Source: Pyronema omphalodes | Lineage: Eukaryota > Ascomycota > Pezizomycetes > Pezizales > Pyronemataceae | Reading direction: 5' to 3' | Length of the DNA: 64,000 nt | NCBI GenBank assembly: GCA_024516155.1 | Contig: JAJJXM010000024.1 | Coordinates: 434,001-498,000 of the forward strand | In this document: positions 11,624-23,116 of the stretch, piece by piece | Position numbering within the stretch: the stretch's first letter is position 1 | How the letters are laid out: the number at the start of each line of letters is the position of its first letter | Translations under genes and position numbers: made by a program | Notes under the pieces: model-generated | What the model saw: the letters and a program-made list of their open reading frames with translations, nothing else | The model's database searches: none | What the model was told of the DNA's origin: nothing

Positions 11624-11764
11624 TCACTTCCTTCCAGAATACTCCTCAATCTTTGCCTGAATCTCGGTAGTATTGGCTCCAACCACTGCATCGACTTTTT
11701 CACTACAGACATAGAAAAAGAATGTCGGCAGAGCACGAATACCCATTGTGGTAGCGAGAGGCAT
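11624..11764 (-). pseudogene. Thioredoxin copy A, internally deleted to 46 codons
   Basis: The frame starts at the same ATG-CC as the intact copy D but jumps directly to the exon-3 sequence CTCGCTACCACAATGGG. Codons 3 to about 63, both introns and the active-site WCGPC are gone. The junction falls on a shared CCT and keeps the frame, giving a 46-residue product ending in EYSGRK. The cis-proline loop (ALPTF, normally AMPTF) remains. Without the active site it cannot work as a thioredoxin. The 300 bases upstream are still recognisably the copy-D promoter. Confidence 0.85.
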
Positions 11765-12429
11765 GTTGATGTCTCAGGTGCTTGACGAAGACTGGAATAG
11801 TGATCGAGCAGTTGAAGAGAATTATGATTGTCCAAAAGCAATGCATAGTGGATGGGCTGAAGTAAGATTTCAGGTGGAGAATAGGGTACGACTGACTGAT
11901 GAGAGAGTTTATGAGAGGATGGAGGGTTGTTACACTTTAAAGTTCGGGGTTACTGGGAATTATGGCCGCTAATTGACCGCCAGGTAGTCAGGCACAGCGC
12001 AAAATGGCGTGCAGCGGCTTGCTACTTCGCCGAAAATCCCTCATCTCCATCTGCGCGTACAAAGATTTCCAACGGTACGTTTGAGGTACTGATGGTAATC
12101 CTGGATTGAGGACTCATCGTCATCCTCGTCGTCGCTACCTGCATTTAATGCATGAGTGAATTAAACGTCTGCGACTGTAGGCTACTGTTTACTTGCTGTT
12201 ACCAGAATTCAATCCTTGATTCGAGTGTCTGATAATAGGCTTCATACATTGCGGAAATACTTGATCTTCAGCGGTACTGCCAGAATTCGACCACTCGAAA
12301 CCGAGTTCTACCACAGGATGAGGTATGTGCCAAGACTTCCATCCGGCAGTAACCAATAGCCTCACACTATCTATATAACAAAAAAGAATAATACTGTGCA
12401 CTGAAGGGCGCGGAATACATCCCAAAGAA

Positions 12430-13065
12430 GGAAACCTGAATCTGTCGTCTACACTCCATAGATACGCCGTTTCAATCCTCTCCGACTGCAGCAACGCATC
12501 AAACGCCGGTACTGTAGCATAACTTCGCAGATTAGTCAGCAAGCTTTCTGTTATTGGCATGTGTTCTGAGCAACTGTACCGAAATGTATTGCCGTTCGTT
12601 CTCTACACCGTTTCCTTCGACCTTATGCCATTCTACCTCGTCTTCTAACAGAACCAAGAAGGGCATTTGGGGAACTGTATCAGTTCATGTAGTGTGGTAA
12701 AATACTGGACTTGGATACTCGTGGTACGCCAGAGTAATTTTAAGAGTCGGTGGAGCAACTCGAAGGATCTGCAGCCAAAGAGACGGTTGGAACAATCACA
12801 GGACCAGAAAGAGAGCATTTGATCGGAATGCGGGTGATTTTCAAGAGGGTTGACTGGAAGCATGTTTTTTGCAGGTTTTCCAGGACTTAACAGGTTCTAA
12901 GGGCCAAGAGTAGGGTCTGCTTGCAGGTACGGGGCCGCCGTCGATTGGGCCGCTAATCAAACATAGGACAGTTGAAGATATGAGTATAGATAGCTAATAG
13001 CGGGATTGATGAGTTTTGTAATTAGAGGTGCAATCCGGCCACCAGCAATGGGAGGGTTTGCGGGT
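12430..13065 (-). repeat. Old, diverged partial copy of the unit
   Basis: Landmarks of the units reappear in order at clearly lower identity: TAGATACGCCGTTTCAATCC (12461), a GCAACGCATCAAACGCCGGT-type stretch, CTTCTAACAGAACC, a GAGGGTTGACTGGAAGCAT stretch (12845), AACAGGTTC..GGGC..GTAGGG (12889) and ATCCGGCCACCAGCAATGGG (13033). The G tract is reduced and no gene survives. It shows that this sequence was duplicating locally well before units A-D. Confidence 0.65.
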
Positions 13066-16000
13066 ACGCGCCGTGGAGAAGGTTGCCATGGAGTTCGGCA
13101 GATTAGATGCATTTCCACGAAGGCTCTGTACGAAGTTTGTTAAAAAGAGATATTACACCAGAATAGAGTCTTGGTATTGAGAAAGTCTTTTCTCCAGTGT
13201 ACATGACACCATTTTTCGATGATCGTGAACGAGTGATACCGCATGTACATCAAAATAGTGCAAAGTTATGAAGACAAGACCGCAGCATCCACATGATGTT
13301 TCCTAAGGTTGATTGAGGAGAAATGCATTTGAAGTTCATACACGAAGGACTTTTTGTTAACATAAAACCGGTGGTAGCATATTAAAGGATGCTTCGTGGC
13401 CTATTCTGAGATCAAGTAAGATTGCAAAATCCAATTGACTGTTTTACCGGGTAATCTTCAACCGCTCTATAACGACATTCTCCAAGAGATACGACATTAC
13501 TGTAATATTTGGATTGCGTGCAGATTGGAAATTTTATTGCAGCATTTTGTTGACATATTTACGAAGCATAACAGATGTCGCTCGCAGAGGTTGCGGATGC
13601 TGTGAAGGTAGGCACATCCATCAAACAAAATGATCGAACCTTGACTATTTCGCATTTTAGATAATATGACGAAAATGAACGAGATCTGTTGAAATACGAC
13701 ATCAAGAATCCCAATTTTTGTCAATTACTGTACTCTCTCTGGTGTTGACTCGGGGGGCTTGCTTCTCTAGTGATTAAATCACGTTATAGGACGGGGGATT
13801 GAAGTGCTAGAGGCTTCGGGGTAGAGAAGGTAATACTCCTCGAATTGACTGGATTCCTGCCTCGAAAGACTGCCTGCTCAAAATAATTAACCACAGGCAC
13901 CAACGTAGATGTATGTCAAATTCTTCCACTGGACAATTAGCGCAGGACTAGAAGGATTCCGGCATGATTTCAGTTTGGAATGCGAAAATAGTTCAATTAC
14001 CTATGCTCTGTATTTCCCGAATGCTAGTTCCAACAATTTCGCTCTCCCATCAGATAAATGACTGGGGGCCGGGGCGGAGTGAGAGATGTAGTCTCGTGTC
14101 CGCATATAGGTTCAAACCCTCTTACCGGTGAGAGGTAGGGTGTAACATATGGAGGACGGTGTAGATGTGATAGACCAGGAGTGTGTACGGTGGGACGCGT
14201 CGCAAAAGAGACGCGACGCGACGCATGCACTTCCGATGCCGAACGACGACGCGTCACATTCACTGAACTCGCTACCCGCCTACGATGGCGCTAAACGCGT
14301 GGACACGTGAGTTCGGGATCACGTTGGTTGAATGGTGGTTCGGTGGACGCGACGTGAGGGATATCACGCATCAGGAAAACATTCCAGTGCATAATTTCGA
14401 CGTCGATACATAATTTCATCTTTTACTCGATTTCACCTTCATTCTTTGATGTCATACCAAGTGCCCTGTGGAACCTTCGCAAAGCAAAATGTAGAGAGTG
14501 CATTTTGCCCCGCAAAGAAACGCGATAGTTACACATCTTTCTCGTGCACTCGTTTCTTTTTTGTATTCTTAGCGCTAATAATTGCGAGCAGTCCATTTAT
14601 GTCTTCCTCTGTTACCCACTTCAAGAATCTATGACTAGCCATATAGACACCGGGTACAATACATCATAACCTCTTGATTATACCCGTCTCTAACTCCCCG
14701 CATTATCCCACCATTTCCAGCCATTCCCAACCTCTAATTCCGACAACAAATAGTCATCCTCTGTTCTCCCCAATCTCTACCAAAACCACAATGGATCACT
14801 TTCGTACTATGATAACCATCCTTACATTTCGTAACCGTACACCGATTTTGGTAACATCTACCATTCATCTTAACCCCTGATGTCGTAATCTCGCCGGAAT
14901 GCGACTTCTCATATTCTTCTTCAGACTCGGGGGAATCAAATTTTATTGCTGCGGAGGAATGCGTGGTGATGGGGTTGGTTTTGATGGAATTGGTTTATGC
15001 GATGTTTACAAGATCGGGTTAGATGATGTCGGGCATTGCTAGGGCCTTGTTGGTTGAAACCCTTTGAAAGGATTACGGAATATGGAGACGGAGGGCATTG
15101 TTAATGGAAGAGTGATAGATTACTGGATGCCATAGAGATGGATGTAAAGACAGCCAAGAGAATAGCTCTGGAGAATTGCATTATGAATTCCCGGAGTTGG
15201 TAAGTCGATTAGTTGGGAAACTGGTATATTCTTTTTGTTGAAACCGCGAGATATCGAGGTATTAAGACAAGAAATGCAAGGTTGAAGGAACTCGGAAGTA
15301 CCGATCTTTGTACCTAAGTTTTTCTCGCCCCTGGATATTGGTATATCATGATGTTTGAGACATTGGCTGTTCTGTTAATTTTGTTTCTTACTATTACGTT
15401 TCCTGGGAGGTCACGCAGTAGATAATGAATAGAGTGCAGCTTCACCGATGGAGTTGAAGACGCCTTGATACTGGGGTTATGGAGAGTGAGGCCTCTACGG
15501 TATGTAGAAGGGGACTGACGTAAGATATCACAGAAACATTGAATGGCGTATGCTAGGATGAACATACCATGCCATATACATGCAATAATGCACGTCGAAA
15601 GGCAAATATCAGCCATTGCTTCATGAACGAGGGCACTGGATGGAAAGTGACCCTCAGGATTCCATCGATGGAATAAGGTTTTCGAATATGCAGTCTTGAT
15701 GTTGGTAGCTCCAGTACGGATTTGACTTGTGACGTCATTTCTCTTCGTTGATTATCAGCAACAAAATACATAAAAATACAGTACAATGAGCAGTTGACTC
15801 CAAGTGTTGTCAGCAAAGAAAATCATATCCAATGCGGGAGAAAATGTGGATGTGATAGACCGGGAGTTGACGGTAAAACGAGTCGCGAAAGCACTCGATG
15901 TGGAGCGACGTCGACGCGTCGCATAATTACCTGCCAAACGCGTGAAAATGTGAGCACTTGCAATTTGAGAAAGCCCGACATCGACAAGCGGAACAGTGGT

Positions 16001-16849
16001 TGAATCCGGGGCAACAAACCCATTATCACAAGAGGTGAAAAGACGCGTTTTGCACTGCGTTGGTTGAATGGTGGCTTGGTGGTCGCCACGGGAGCCTGGA
16101 GGGAGACCACGGGTTCGGAAAAAGTTGGATTACAGAAGTAAAAAAAAAGGATTATGAGGAACGTGAATTGAGTTTTTCGTTTCCTGCTGTAATAGGTATA
16201 TCCTGCGATGAAATAAAAGTAGGCCCGATCAATAACTGTCATACATGCTATTCCAAGAATATTCTTTGTCGTATGATGTAGAAAAGGCGTGATATAATTG
16301 TGAGCCGGATAAACAAACGTTTTTTGCAATCGGTAGCCACCGGCACGGTTGCCAAGAAAACGGAAAGAAAATCAAGAATCAAAATAGATACTACCGAGTC
16401 AAAATTGGATAAAAGTGATAATAGACAGAAACATAAAAACGGCAATGAAATTACAATGACTAAAATAAATTTGGAGAAATAAACAACAGCCGGCGATGAG
16501 TGCAGAACCGGCCGTTGATGCCAAGTACCCGGACAGGCACTACTAACCGGTATCGGTTAAGTTGCGGCCAAAAAGCGATATGTGCTGTGTAGTTGGGACG
16601 GACTATCATGGAATACCCTTTTACCTCCATCACGACTTCAACCTTCGAAAATATCTTACCAACGCGAATCTTTCAACCACCAAAAATGCTGTCTGCGATC
16701 ACCCTGCATCAGACATCACTCGATACAGGAACGTAATTACCAGCTATCTGCCACATCGAGGACCAAACCAGGGTTTACTATTATCTGCGGTCAGTACAGT
16801 CCATTCCTCACGGCTTGTTACACTGTCTGCTTGTCAGTAAATGAAAAGT
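13066..16849. other. Gene-poor spacer between units A and B
   Basis: I find no defensible gene in 3.8 kb. One internal diverged pair is visible: GTAGATGTGATAGACCAGGAG at 14161 and GGATGTGATAGACCGGGAG at 15849, each followed by a CG-rich segment (CGACGCG motifs) and by GTTGGTTGAATGGTGG (14323 and 16058). This looks like an eroded repeat family about 200-250 bp long. Confidence 0.5.
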
Positions 16850-17409
16850 GGTAAGACTTTAATCTTGTGGTGATAGTTCCCGAATGTCGTGAATACATGG
16901 GTAGAAAGCTTACGAAAGACGGATGGTTGGAACTGACGTTGGAGGGTTATAAAAAACAATACGGATTTACACTAACTGAAGAGTAATGATATTCAGCAAA
17001 ATAGAAATAGGATAGTCGTTATCAGTACTACTGATGTTTGAAGCGAGGTACCTTCAACATGAAAAATTTCATCGTCATATCAACGAGGATTTGCTAGAGT
17101 CCCCAATTGGAATTGAGGAAGCATTATTCAGTGACGTTAGAAGAATGTAATCACCAGCATAGCGAGCACACCTCGAAATTTCCAAAGTGGAAAATCATCT
17201 CATTATGATTATCTACAAAGGAAAACTGTTTCACCCCCCGAACGCCTGAACGCCGGGTACACCACCAACCAAAAGAAAGTTGACAAAAACAACAAACGAA
17301 AATTCCAAACAAAACTAACCAAAATCAAACAAACGAAAAATCAAAACAAAACTGACCAGAATCAACCAACAACAACATGAATCCCCGAATCCTCAACACA
17401 ACAATATCT

Positions 17410-17880
17410 TCAGTTGAAGATCTCAAGTCTCAACTGAGCGGTGCTGGGGGCAGTCACGATGCAAGCAGCGGCACCTCCGACACCAACCATGCCGTTAGCT
17501 CCGGCGACGACCTGGTTGACAGGGTTGGCGGGGTTAATCTCGCAGGGAGTGTCGTGGCATCCGACACCGTCACAGACGATACGGGCACCGAAGGGAGGAA
17601 CCTCATCGCGGAAGTAGGTGGCGGGCTCCAGCCAGATGGGATTCCAGCCGAGGTTGGCAAAGACCTCCCCATCATCGCGAAGGCTGAGACCGAGAGTGTA
17701 AGGAGCCCACTATAGGGAGGATGTTAGTGATGTTCTTTTTTTGAGTGATGGAACGAAAGGGAAAGAAGGGAGAAAGGGAATACTCACGTTTCCTCCACGG
17801 AAAGTGTTGTTGCCCCACACACAAGCATCGTTTACATCAACCCCGGGAGGATTGATGTACATGCTGGCGGTGGTGCCAGC
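17410..17880 (-). pseudogene. SUN-family gene copy B, 3' part
   Basis: This part contains exon 3 (17709-17410, stop at 17410-17412), intron 17710-17787, and the last 93 nt of exon 2 up to the retrotransposon. The coding sequence is otherwise intact and very close to copy A. It is cut from its 5' part by 8.9 kb of inserted DNA. Adding the two exon-2 pieces gives 411 nt, which is the 406 nt of the intact copies plus the 5-bp target duplication, so nothing else was lost. Confidence 0.9.
17876..17880. repeat. Target-site duplication CCAGC, left
   Basis: CCAGC occurs immediately outside both LTR ends (17876-17880 and 26771-26775) and only once in the uninterrupted SUN copies A and C. Five bases is the usual duplication for Ty3/gypsy integrases. 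Confidence 0.95.
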
Positions 17881-19234
17881 TGTGAACCTGGGTATTGAGG
17901 TTTTCAATACAGAGGTTTATTCGATCAGTTATGCTTCGTTCGCAAGATAGATAACAAATAGATTTCACAAGAGCTAGGAAGTAAACTAAACGATCACAGG
18001 CCGAATAAACTTAAGGGTCTCGTCCTGAGGTATTTGGTGTAGAAAGGTATAGTCGTAACAAGAGATCAAGTTGCTGATGCTGGAGGAGACGGTGGGAAGA
18101 CTTAGGGTCTTTTATAGACTTTCGTCTACAAGTTCGCCCAGACTTCCCAAGGGAACCAACTTCCAAACTAAGCTTAGGAGATAAGACGTGAGTCAATTCT
18201 TTGACAAATCTGCTGATGGCACGCATCATGCTGCATGCGCAATTATATTAATTGCTCACTTGCATGATGACCTTCGTGTCAGATTAATCCTTGACATTCC
18301 TTGCCGTGCTACCACACCTTCCAATCAGATATTGGGGTTAAGCGCCTAGTGGAGGGTGACTCCACTTGAGCGCATAATGCAGTGACTCCTCTGATAATGA
18401 CATGTGAGTCATATATCTTATGAGTCGTCTTGATCATAGATCTCCCTAGAGAATCTCGATTGCGAGTGAAGGAATCTGACATCATAAGGCAGACTATGCC
18501 TTACCGGAGCGCACTGCCCCGTCACATTCCTGTGTGATGTCATTTGCCCCACCTGCGCGCACTTGCGCGCAGCCACACCCTGGTGTGTACGCAAACGCCG
18601 TCTTATCTTGCAGTTGGTAGTCATTGGCCTAAGGTCGCGTCATATCAGTTCCATCCAACAGTTTCCCTGAGTGGTGTTCCTTGCTGCAGGACGTCGTCTC
18701 ATGCTAATGCAATCTTGACCCTTGTCCTGAGCTCCACTCCTGTTGGCTGACTAGACTCTGCCTTGATCCTTGGCCGACTATCCGCCCAACTCAGACCTCG
18801 GATGATCCTATTCGTCTGCCTTGCACTGTCCTGAGAATTCCCTTCTCTTGCAAGCCCTCTGGTAGCCGTGCTTGGTGGAACACGACCTCAAGTATAAGGA
18901 GGTGTCCCTTCGCCGTCGTCTTCTGTCTCCATCAGCGTCGTCTGTAGTTTTCTCATGGGTAAGTCGACACCCATGAGGTAAGTTGTTCCTCGTTCCCATC
19001 CATCTGTGATCCTCCCACACTGACAGTGAATAACAGGTAGCGACGCCTCGGGCCGGGATCCTCGTGAGGTCCTTTCGGAAAGTCACGAATCACGTGACGT
19101 GGCTAGCTGGAGCTCCTCAGGGGGTTCCGGCCCGGGATACTAACCTTATTATTCATTCTCCTGTCGAGTTTGCCATGTTCTCTAAATGTTATACATGTTA
19201 CCTATTCTATACTCACACAATATAGGGTGTGACA
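17881..19234 (-). repeat. 3' LTR
   Basis: 1,354 bp; in element sense it starts TGTCACACC and ends GGTTCACA. It matches 25417-26770 without differences in the stretches compared. A LTR of this length is long for fungal gypsy elements. Confidence 0.93.
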
Positions 19235-19247
19235 CCACCTCCCCCCT
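19235..19247 (-). promoter_or_regulatory. Polypurine tract
   Basis: In element sense AGGGGGGAGGTGG directly precedes the 3' LTR. This is the expected position and composition of the plus-strand DNA primer. Confidence 0.85.
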
Positions 19248-19405
19248 GTTCAAGCTTCGTCCCGAAGCAAGTAGCTTATCATTCTGTGATCGCACCTCGC
19301 CGCAGCCAAGTGACTTAGTGATCATATATGGATGTAGTCCTCCAGCCCCTACATCCTACTACCAACTCGACCTAATGAAAACCTCTTGGGGAAAAACATT
19401 AAGCC

Positions 19406-22400
19406 TTAATCCTTGAGTCGGTAGTCCCTCGGAGAATCAGGGTACTTGAGATGAAACTCTCGTAACTTCTCCTGACCTCCTACTGAGAAATTGTCGAAAG
19501 GTTCTGCCGTCCAGTCTTTCTTATTAGGCCAACCTAGCCATTTAACAAGGTATAAGATTCGATTTCCAGATTTGTAACTGCTCATTATTTCGTCGATATC
19601 ATATTCCTCGCTTCCCTCAACGTCGTCTGCTTCCCGTAAAACTTTGTTTGTATCTGGTGGAGCCCGAGTTCCTGCTCTAAAGGGCTCAAGTAGTGAAGTA
19701 TGGAAGACGTTGTGTATCTTCCATTTCCGTGGAAGCGTGAGTCGAACTGCTGTTGGGGAGATGACCTTTTCGACTTGGAAGGGACCATGTAGTTTATGGT
19801 CTAACTTCCTTGATGGGCGTCTTGTTCGTATGTTGCGTCCATCTAACATAACCAAGTCCCCTACTTGGTATTCTGGTGCCTCCTGACGTTTCTGGTCTGC
19901 ATACATTTTCATTCGTTCTTGAGTTTTTTGAAGGGCTAACTTGGCTCCTTCGTGTATCGTATGCATCCAGTGGGCGTAGGCTTTGCTGGCTGGGTTGCGC
20001 ACAGCAGTTGCCGAAGGGTTGCTCGTATTTGGATAGAATCCGTAGTTGGCGTAAAAGGGTGATAGTCCAGTTGCGCTTGTGACAGAGTTGTTGTATGCGA
20101 ACTCAGCCATAGGTACGAGATCAGCCCAGTCGTCCATTTCGTGGTTAACAAAAGAGCGGAGGTATGCTTCAATTGTTTGATTAAGCCGTTCCGTTTGTCC
20201 ATCTGTTTGTGGGTGGAAGGCTGTCGACATTCTTGGTTTAATTCCTAGGGTTCCAAGAAATGCTTTCCAGGTGGTGCTTGTGAACCTGGAGTCTCTGTCC
20301 GACACAATATCCTTGGGTAGGCCATGTAGTTTCCATATTTCCTTCGCGAAAATCCTGACAAGGTCTGCAGTTGTCTTGCCGTCTTTGTGTAAAGGAATGA
20401 AGTGTGCCATTTTTGTAAATCGATCAACTATAACCCATAGTTGATCACACCCATTTGATTCCGGAAGGTCGGTGATAAAATCCATAGCAATAGATTGCCA
20501 TGGGGCATATGTTAATTCCAAAGGTTGCAACATTCCATACTGTTGGTGCCTAGCCGTCTTGTCCTTCTGACATTCCAAACAGCTTTGTACATATTCAATT
20601 ATTTTTTCATCCATCTTCGGCCACCAAAAGTTTCTCCTTATTAATTCAATTGTTTTGTCCTGACCAAAGTGCCCAGCAATTTTGGAGTCGTGCTCTGATT
20701 CAAGGACCATGTTGACCAAATCCTTCGGTACCCATAACTTCTCTTTCCGATAGATTATGCCATCTTCTATCGTTAGTGGATCTTTTATTCTTTTTGCTGC
20801 TTTTTGATAATTTTCGTCCAGTTCTCCAGCCTCTTTAACCATCTTTAAAAATTCTCCAGACCATTTAATAGAAGGAATAGAATTGAGCCGTGCCGAAGAA
20901 ACAATGAATGATGTTCCTTCACCTCCACTGCTGATTGCTGAAATGGTGGCAAAATGTTCTTTGTGAAGGATAGTCGTAATCGGCTGATCCTCACCTCCCC
21001 CCTTTTCAGGGCGGAACTCCGGACGCCTTGACAAAGCATCTGGCTTTCCATTCTTATTCCCAGGTCTGTAAAAAATCTTAAAGTCAATACCAGCAAGTTC
21101 TTGAGCCCATCTTGCTTGGCGGCGATTGAGTACTTTTGTTGTGGTGAAGTACTCTAAATTTTGATGGTCGCTGAATACTTGAACCGTATGCATTGCTCCT
21201 TCCAGGTATCTTCTCCAAATCTTAAACGAATCCACAATAGCTAAAAGCTCTTTATCATGGATTTCGTAATTAATCTCTGCTGGAGTGAATTTCCTAGAAT
21301 GAAAAGCAATAGGGTGCAGCTTTCCGTCCTCTCCTTTCTGAGAAAGGACTGCGCCTAAGGCAAAGTCAGAAGCATCAGTTTCAACTATGCAAACCTTTTT
21401 AGGATCAAAATGACCCAATATTGGTGCCTTCGTAAACCTCTGCTTTAACTCATCAAATGCCAATTCCATGGCAACAGTCCATTCCCACTTCTTTGGATCG
21501 CCCTTGGTAGATTCAGTAAGAGGACGACAAATTCTTGAGAAGTCCTTTATGAATCGGCGATAGAAGTTTGCAAATCCAAGAAAGCCTTGTGTCTCTTTCA
21601 AGGATTTAGGAGGTTCCCAAACCAGGACGGTTTCCACTTTGTCCTTTGCCATCTCAATTCCTTTTTCGCTTATAATATACCCCAAAAATTCCACTTTGTT
21701 TGTCCCCCAAACACATTTTTCCGGAGATATTACCAGCCCATTTTCTTCCAGTCTCTTTAAGACTTCCTTAACCAATTTATCATGTTCCTCCTCCGTTTCC
21801 GCGTAAATCAGAACATCATCAATATAAGCAATTACCCCCTGATCCAACATGTCTCTAAAGATATGATTCATCATATCTTGGAATGTGGCCGGTGCATTGC
21901 TTAACCCAAAAGGCATTACCAAAAATTCATATAACCCATATCTGCATCTGAAGGCAGTCTTCCATTCATCGCCTTCCTTAATCCTGATTAAATGATAGCC
22001 GTTCTTCAAATCCATTTTCGTGAAGAACTTGGCTCCTCTTACTCTGTCTTGTAATTCAGACATAAGAGGGAGGGGGTAGCGATTTGCTATAGTTATTTTG
22101 TTGATCCCCCTGTAATCGACACAAAGCCTTAAACCTCGCCCATGGGGTTTTGGCACAAAGAGAATTGGTGCTGCGGCAGGAGATTTGGATGGTCTAATCT
22201 TCCCTGTCCTCAGCATTTCCTTCAACCATTCCCTAAGTGTTTCCAGCTCGACTTCATTGAGCGCATAGACTGGTCCCCAAGGAGGAGTTTCCCCTTCCTT
22301 CAAGTCTATAGCGTGGTCGTAAGGTTTGTGTTCAGGAAGCTTGTCTGCTGCTTCCTTTGTCATTATGTTAATCCACTTACGGAATTTCTCAGGGACTTGT

Positions 22401-23116
22401 TGAAGTGCCTCTGATAATTCCTCCTTAGTGGCAACAGCTGAAATATGGCCTATAACTGAGGCCTCAGGGTGGTCGAGTACTCGGTGGTCGACCTTGAGAG
22501 AAAATGTACTGGCCTGAGCCTTAGTACAATTTTCAGTGCAACGTGGCGTTGTGAAGGAGATGTTATTGCTGTCTCCCCACATGTTGCAAGGTTGATGTTT
22601 GGCCATCCACCAATAAGGGAGGATGACATCGCAGTCGCTGTCAAGAGGGGCGACTTCGAAGGATTCTGCTGCGAAGTGCTGTTTGTGCTGCAGCATGAAG
22701 GGTACCGTAAAGAATTCTCCAGCTCCAGCAACTACCTCATTATTGAAGTTGCGAATTTGAAGAGGCTGGTCTCTCTTCACAGTAGGAATTTTGTAAGTTT
22801 GGACAAAACCTTTGTCCAGTAAAGCTGAGGTGGAGCCTGTATCAAGTAGGACTCGCACCGTCCGAAATTTGTTCTTTGACCAATTCAACACCATGTGGAT
22901 TATTGGCCTTTTCCCGTGATAAGGCGGAACCAAGGCTTCCTTTGTTATTCCCTTGGAAGAGGTTCCTTTGTCGGTTCGTCGATTTTTTGTCTTGATCGAC
23001 CCCAAGTTGTCTGTTGATTTTCTTTTTGTTCCACAACATATAATATTTCCTGCGTCAGATGTACATTCCTCCTCCTCAGGTGACGCAACCCTAGAGGATC
23101 TTAAAAATCCGACTCC
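19406..23116 (-). CDS. pol: Retrotransposon pol polyprotein (PR-RT-RH-IN-chromodomain)
   Basis: The frame is open from 23116 (just after TGA at 23119-23117) to a stop at 19406, about 1,236 codons. Numbering from base 23005, the protease motif LLDTGSTS is near residue 55, RT YIDD near 393, RNase H ETDASDFALGA near 540, the integrase H-H-C-C finger near 770-811, and the catalytic D,D,E at about 841 (MDFITDLP), 901 (SDRDSRF) and 938 (DGQTERLNQ). A chromodomain (YDIDEIMSSYKSGNRILYLV) lies near 1138-1190. The frame has no ATG before the protease region and overlaps the gag end by 16 nt in the -1 frame, so expression by frameshifting is likely. The chromodomain probably guides integration to marked chromatin. 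Confidence 0.93.
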   Translation of the reverse strand, partial: GVGFLRSSRVASPEEEECTSDAGNIICCGTKRKSTDNLGSIKTKNRRTDKGTSSKGITKEALVPPYHGKRPIIHMVLNWSKNKFRTVRVLLDTGSTSALLDKGFVQTYKIPTVKRDQPLQIRNFNNEVVAGAGEFFTVPFMLQHKQHFAAESFEVAPLDSDCDVILPYWWMAKHQPCNMWGDSNNISFTTPRCTENCTKAQASTFSLKVDHRVLDHPEASVIGHISAVATKEELSEALQQVPEKFRKWINIMTKEAADKLPEHKPYDHAIDLKEGETPPWGPVYALNEVELETLREWLKEMLRTGKIRPSKSPAAAPILFVPKPHGRGLRLCVDYRGINKITIANRYPLPLMSELQDRVRGAKFFTKMDLKNGYHLIRIKEGDEWKTAFRCRYGLYEFLVMPFGLSNAPATFQDMMNHIFRDMLDQGVIAYIDDVLIYAETEEEHDKLVKEVLKRLEENGLVISPEKCVWGTNKVEFLGYIISEKGIEMAKDKVETVLVWEPPKSLKETQGFLGFANFYRRFIKDFSRICRPLTESTKGDPKKWEWTVAMELAFDELKQRFTKAPILGHFDPKKVCIVETDASDFALGAVLSQKGEDGKLHPIAFHSRKFTPAEINYEIHDKELLAIVDSFKIWRRYLEGAMHTVQVFSDHQNLEYFTTTKVLNRRQARWAQELAGIDFKIFYRPGNKNGKPDALSRRPEFRPEKGGGEDQPITTILHKEHFATISAISSGGEGTSFIVSSARLNSIPSIKWSGEFLKMVKEAGELDENYQKAAKRIKDPLTIEDGIIYRKEKLWVPKDLVNMVLESEHDSKIAGHFGQDKTIELIRRNFWWPKMDEKIIEYVQSCLECQKDKTARHQQYGMLQPLELTYAPWQSIAMDFITDLPESNGCDQLWVIVDRFTKMAHFIPLHKDGKTTADLVRIFAKEIWKLHGLPKDIVSDRDSRFTSTTWKAFLGTLGIKPRMSTAFHPQTDGQTERLNQTIEAYLRSFVNHEMDDWADLVPMAEFAYNNSVTSATGLSPFYANYGFYPNTSNPSATAVRNPASKAYAHWMHTIHEGAKLALQKTQERMKMYADQKRQEAPEYQVGDLVMLDGRNIRTRRPSRKLDHKLHGPFQVEKVISPTAVRLTLPRKWKIHNVFHTSLLEPFRAGTRAPPDTNKVLREADDVEGSEEYDIDEIMSSYKSGNRILYLVKWLGWPNKKDWTAEPFDNFSVGGQEKLREFHLKYPDSPRDYRLKD
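23101..23116 (-). promoter_or_regulatory. Probable -1 frameshift site at the gag stop
   Basis: Gag ends GAT TTT TAA; the pol frame reads GGA TTT TTA through the same bases. The pol frame has a TGA just upstream (23119-23117), so the shift can occur only within this 16-base overlap. The sole slippery run is the T5 at 23107-23103, which places tRNA-Phe next to the stop codon. This mechanism is inferred from the layout and not proven. Confidence 0.6.

Larger units (their letters stand above)
7720..12075 (-). repeat. Segmental unit A (thioredoxin-SUN duplication)
   Basis: Read on the minus strand, this unit runs from thioredoxin remnant (about 12.0 kb) through purine-rich ORF and G-tract to SUN gene (8.3 kb). 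The same order recurs in unit B (minus) and units C and D (plus). Homology with B continues past the SUN stop to about 7.72 kb (shared CATCGTCATATCAACGAGG), farther than with C. Homology with D extends across the thioredoxin promoter to about 12.07 kb. A homopolymeric G tract lies at about 10678-10705. Confidence 0.85.

Noticed and set aside
18011..19086. Short frames in the LTR (repeated at 25547-26622)
   Set aside because: They occur in non-coding LTR sequence, and their identity simply reflects identical LTRs.
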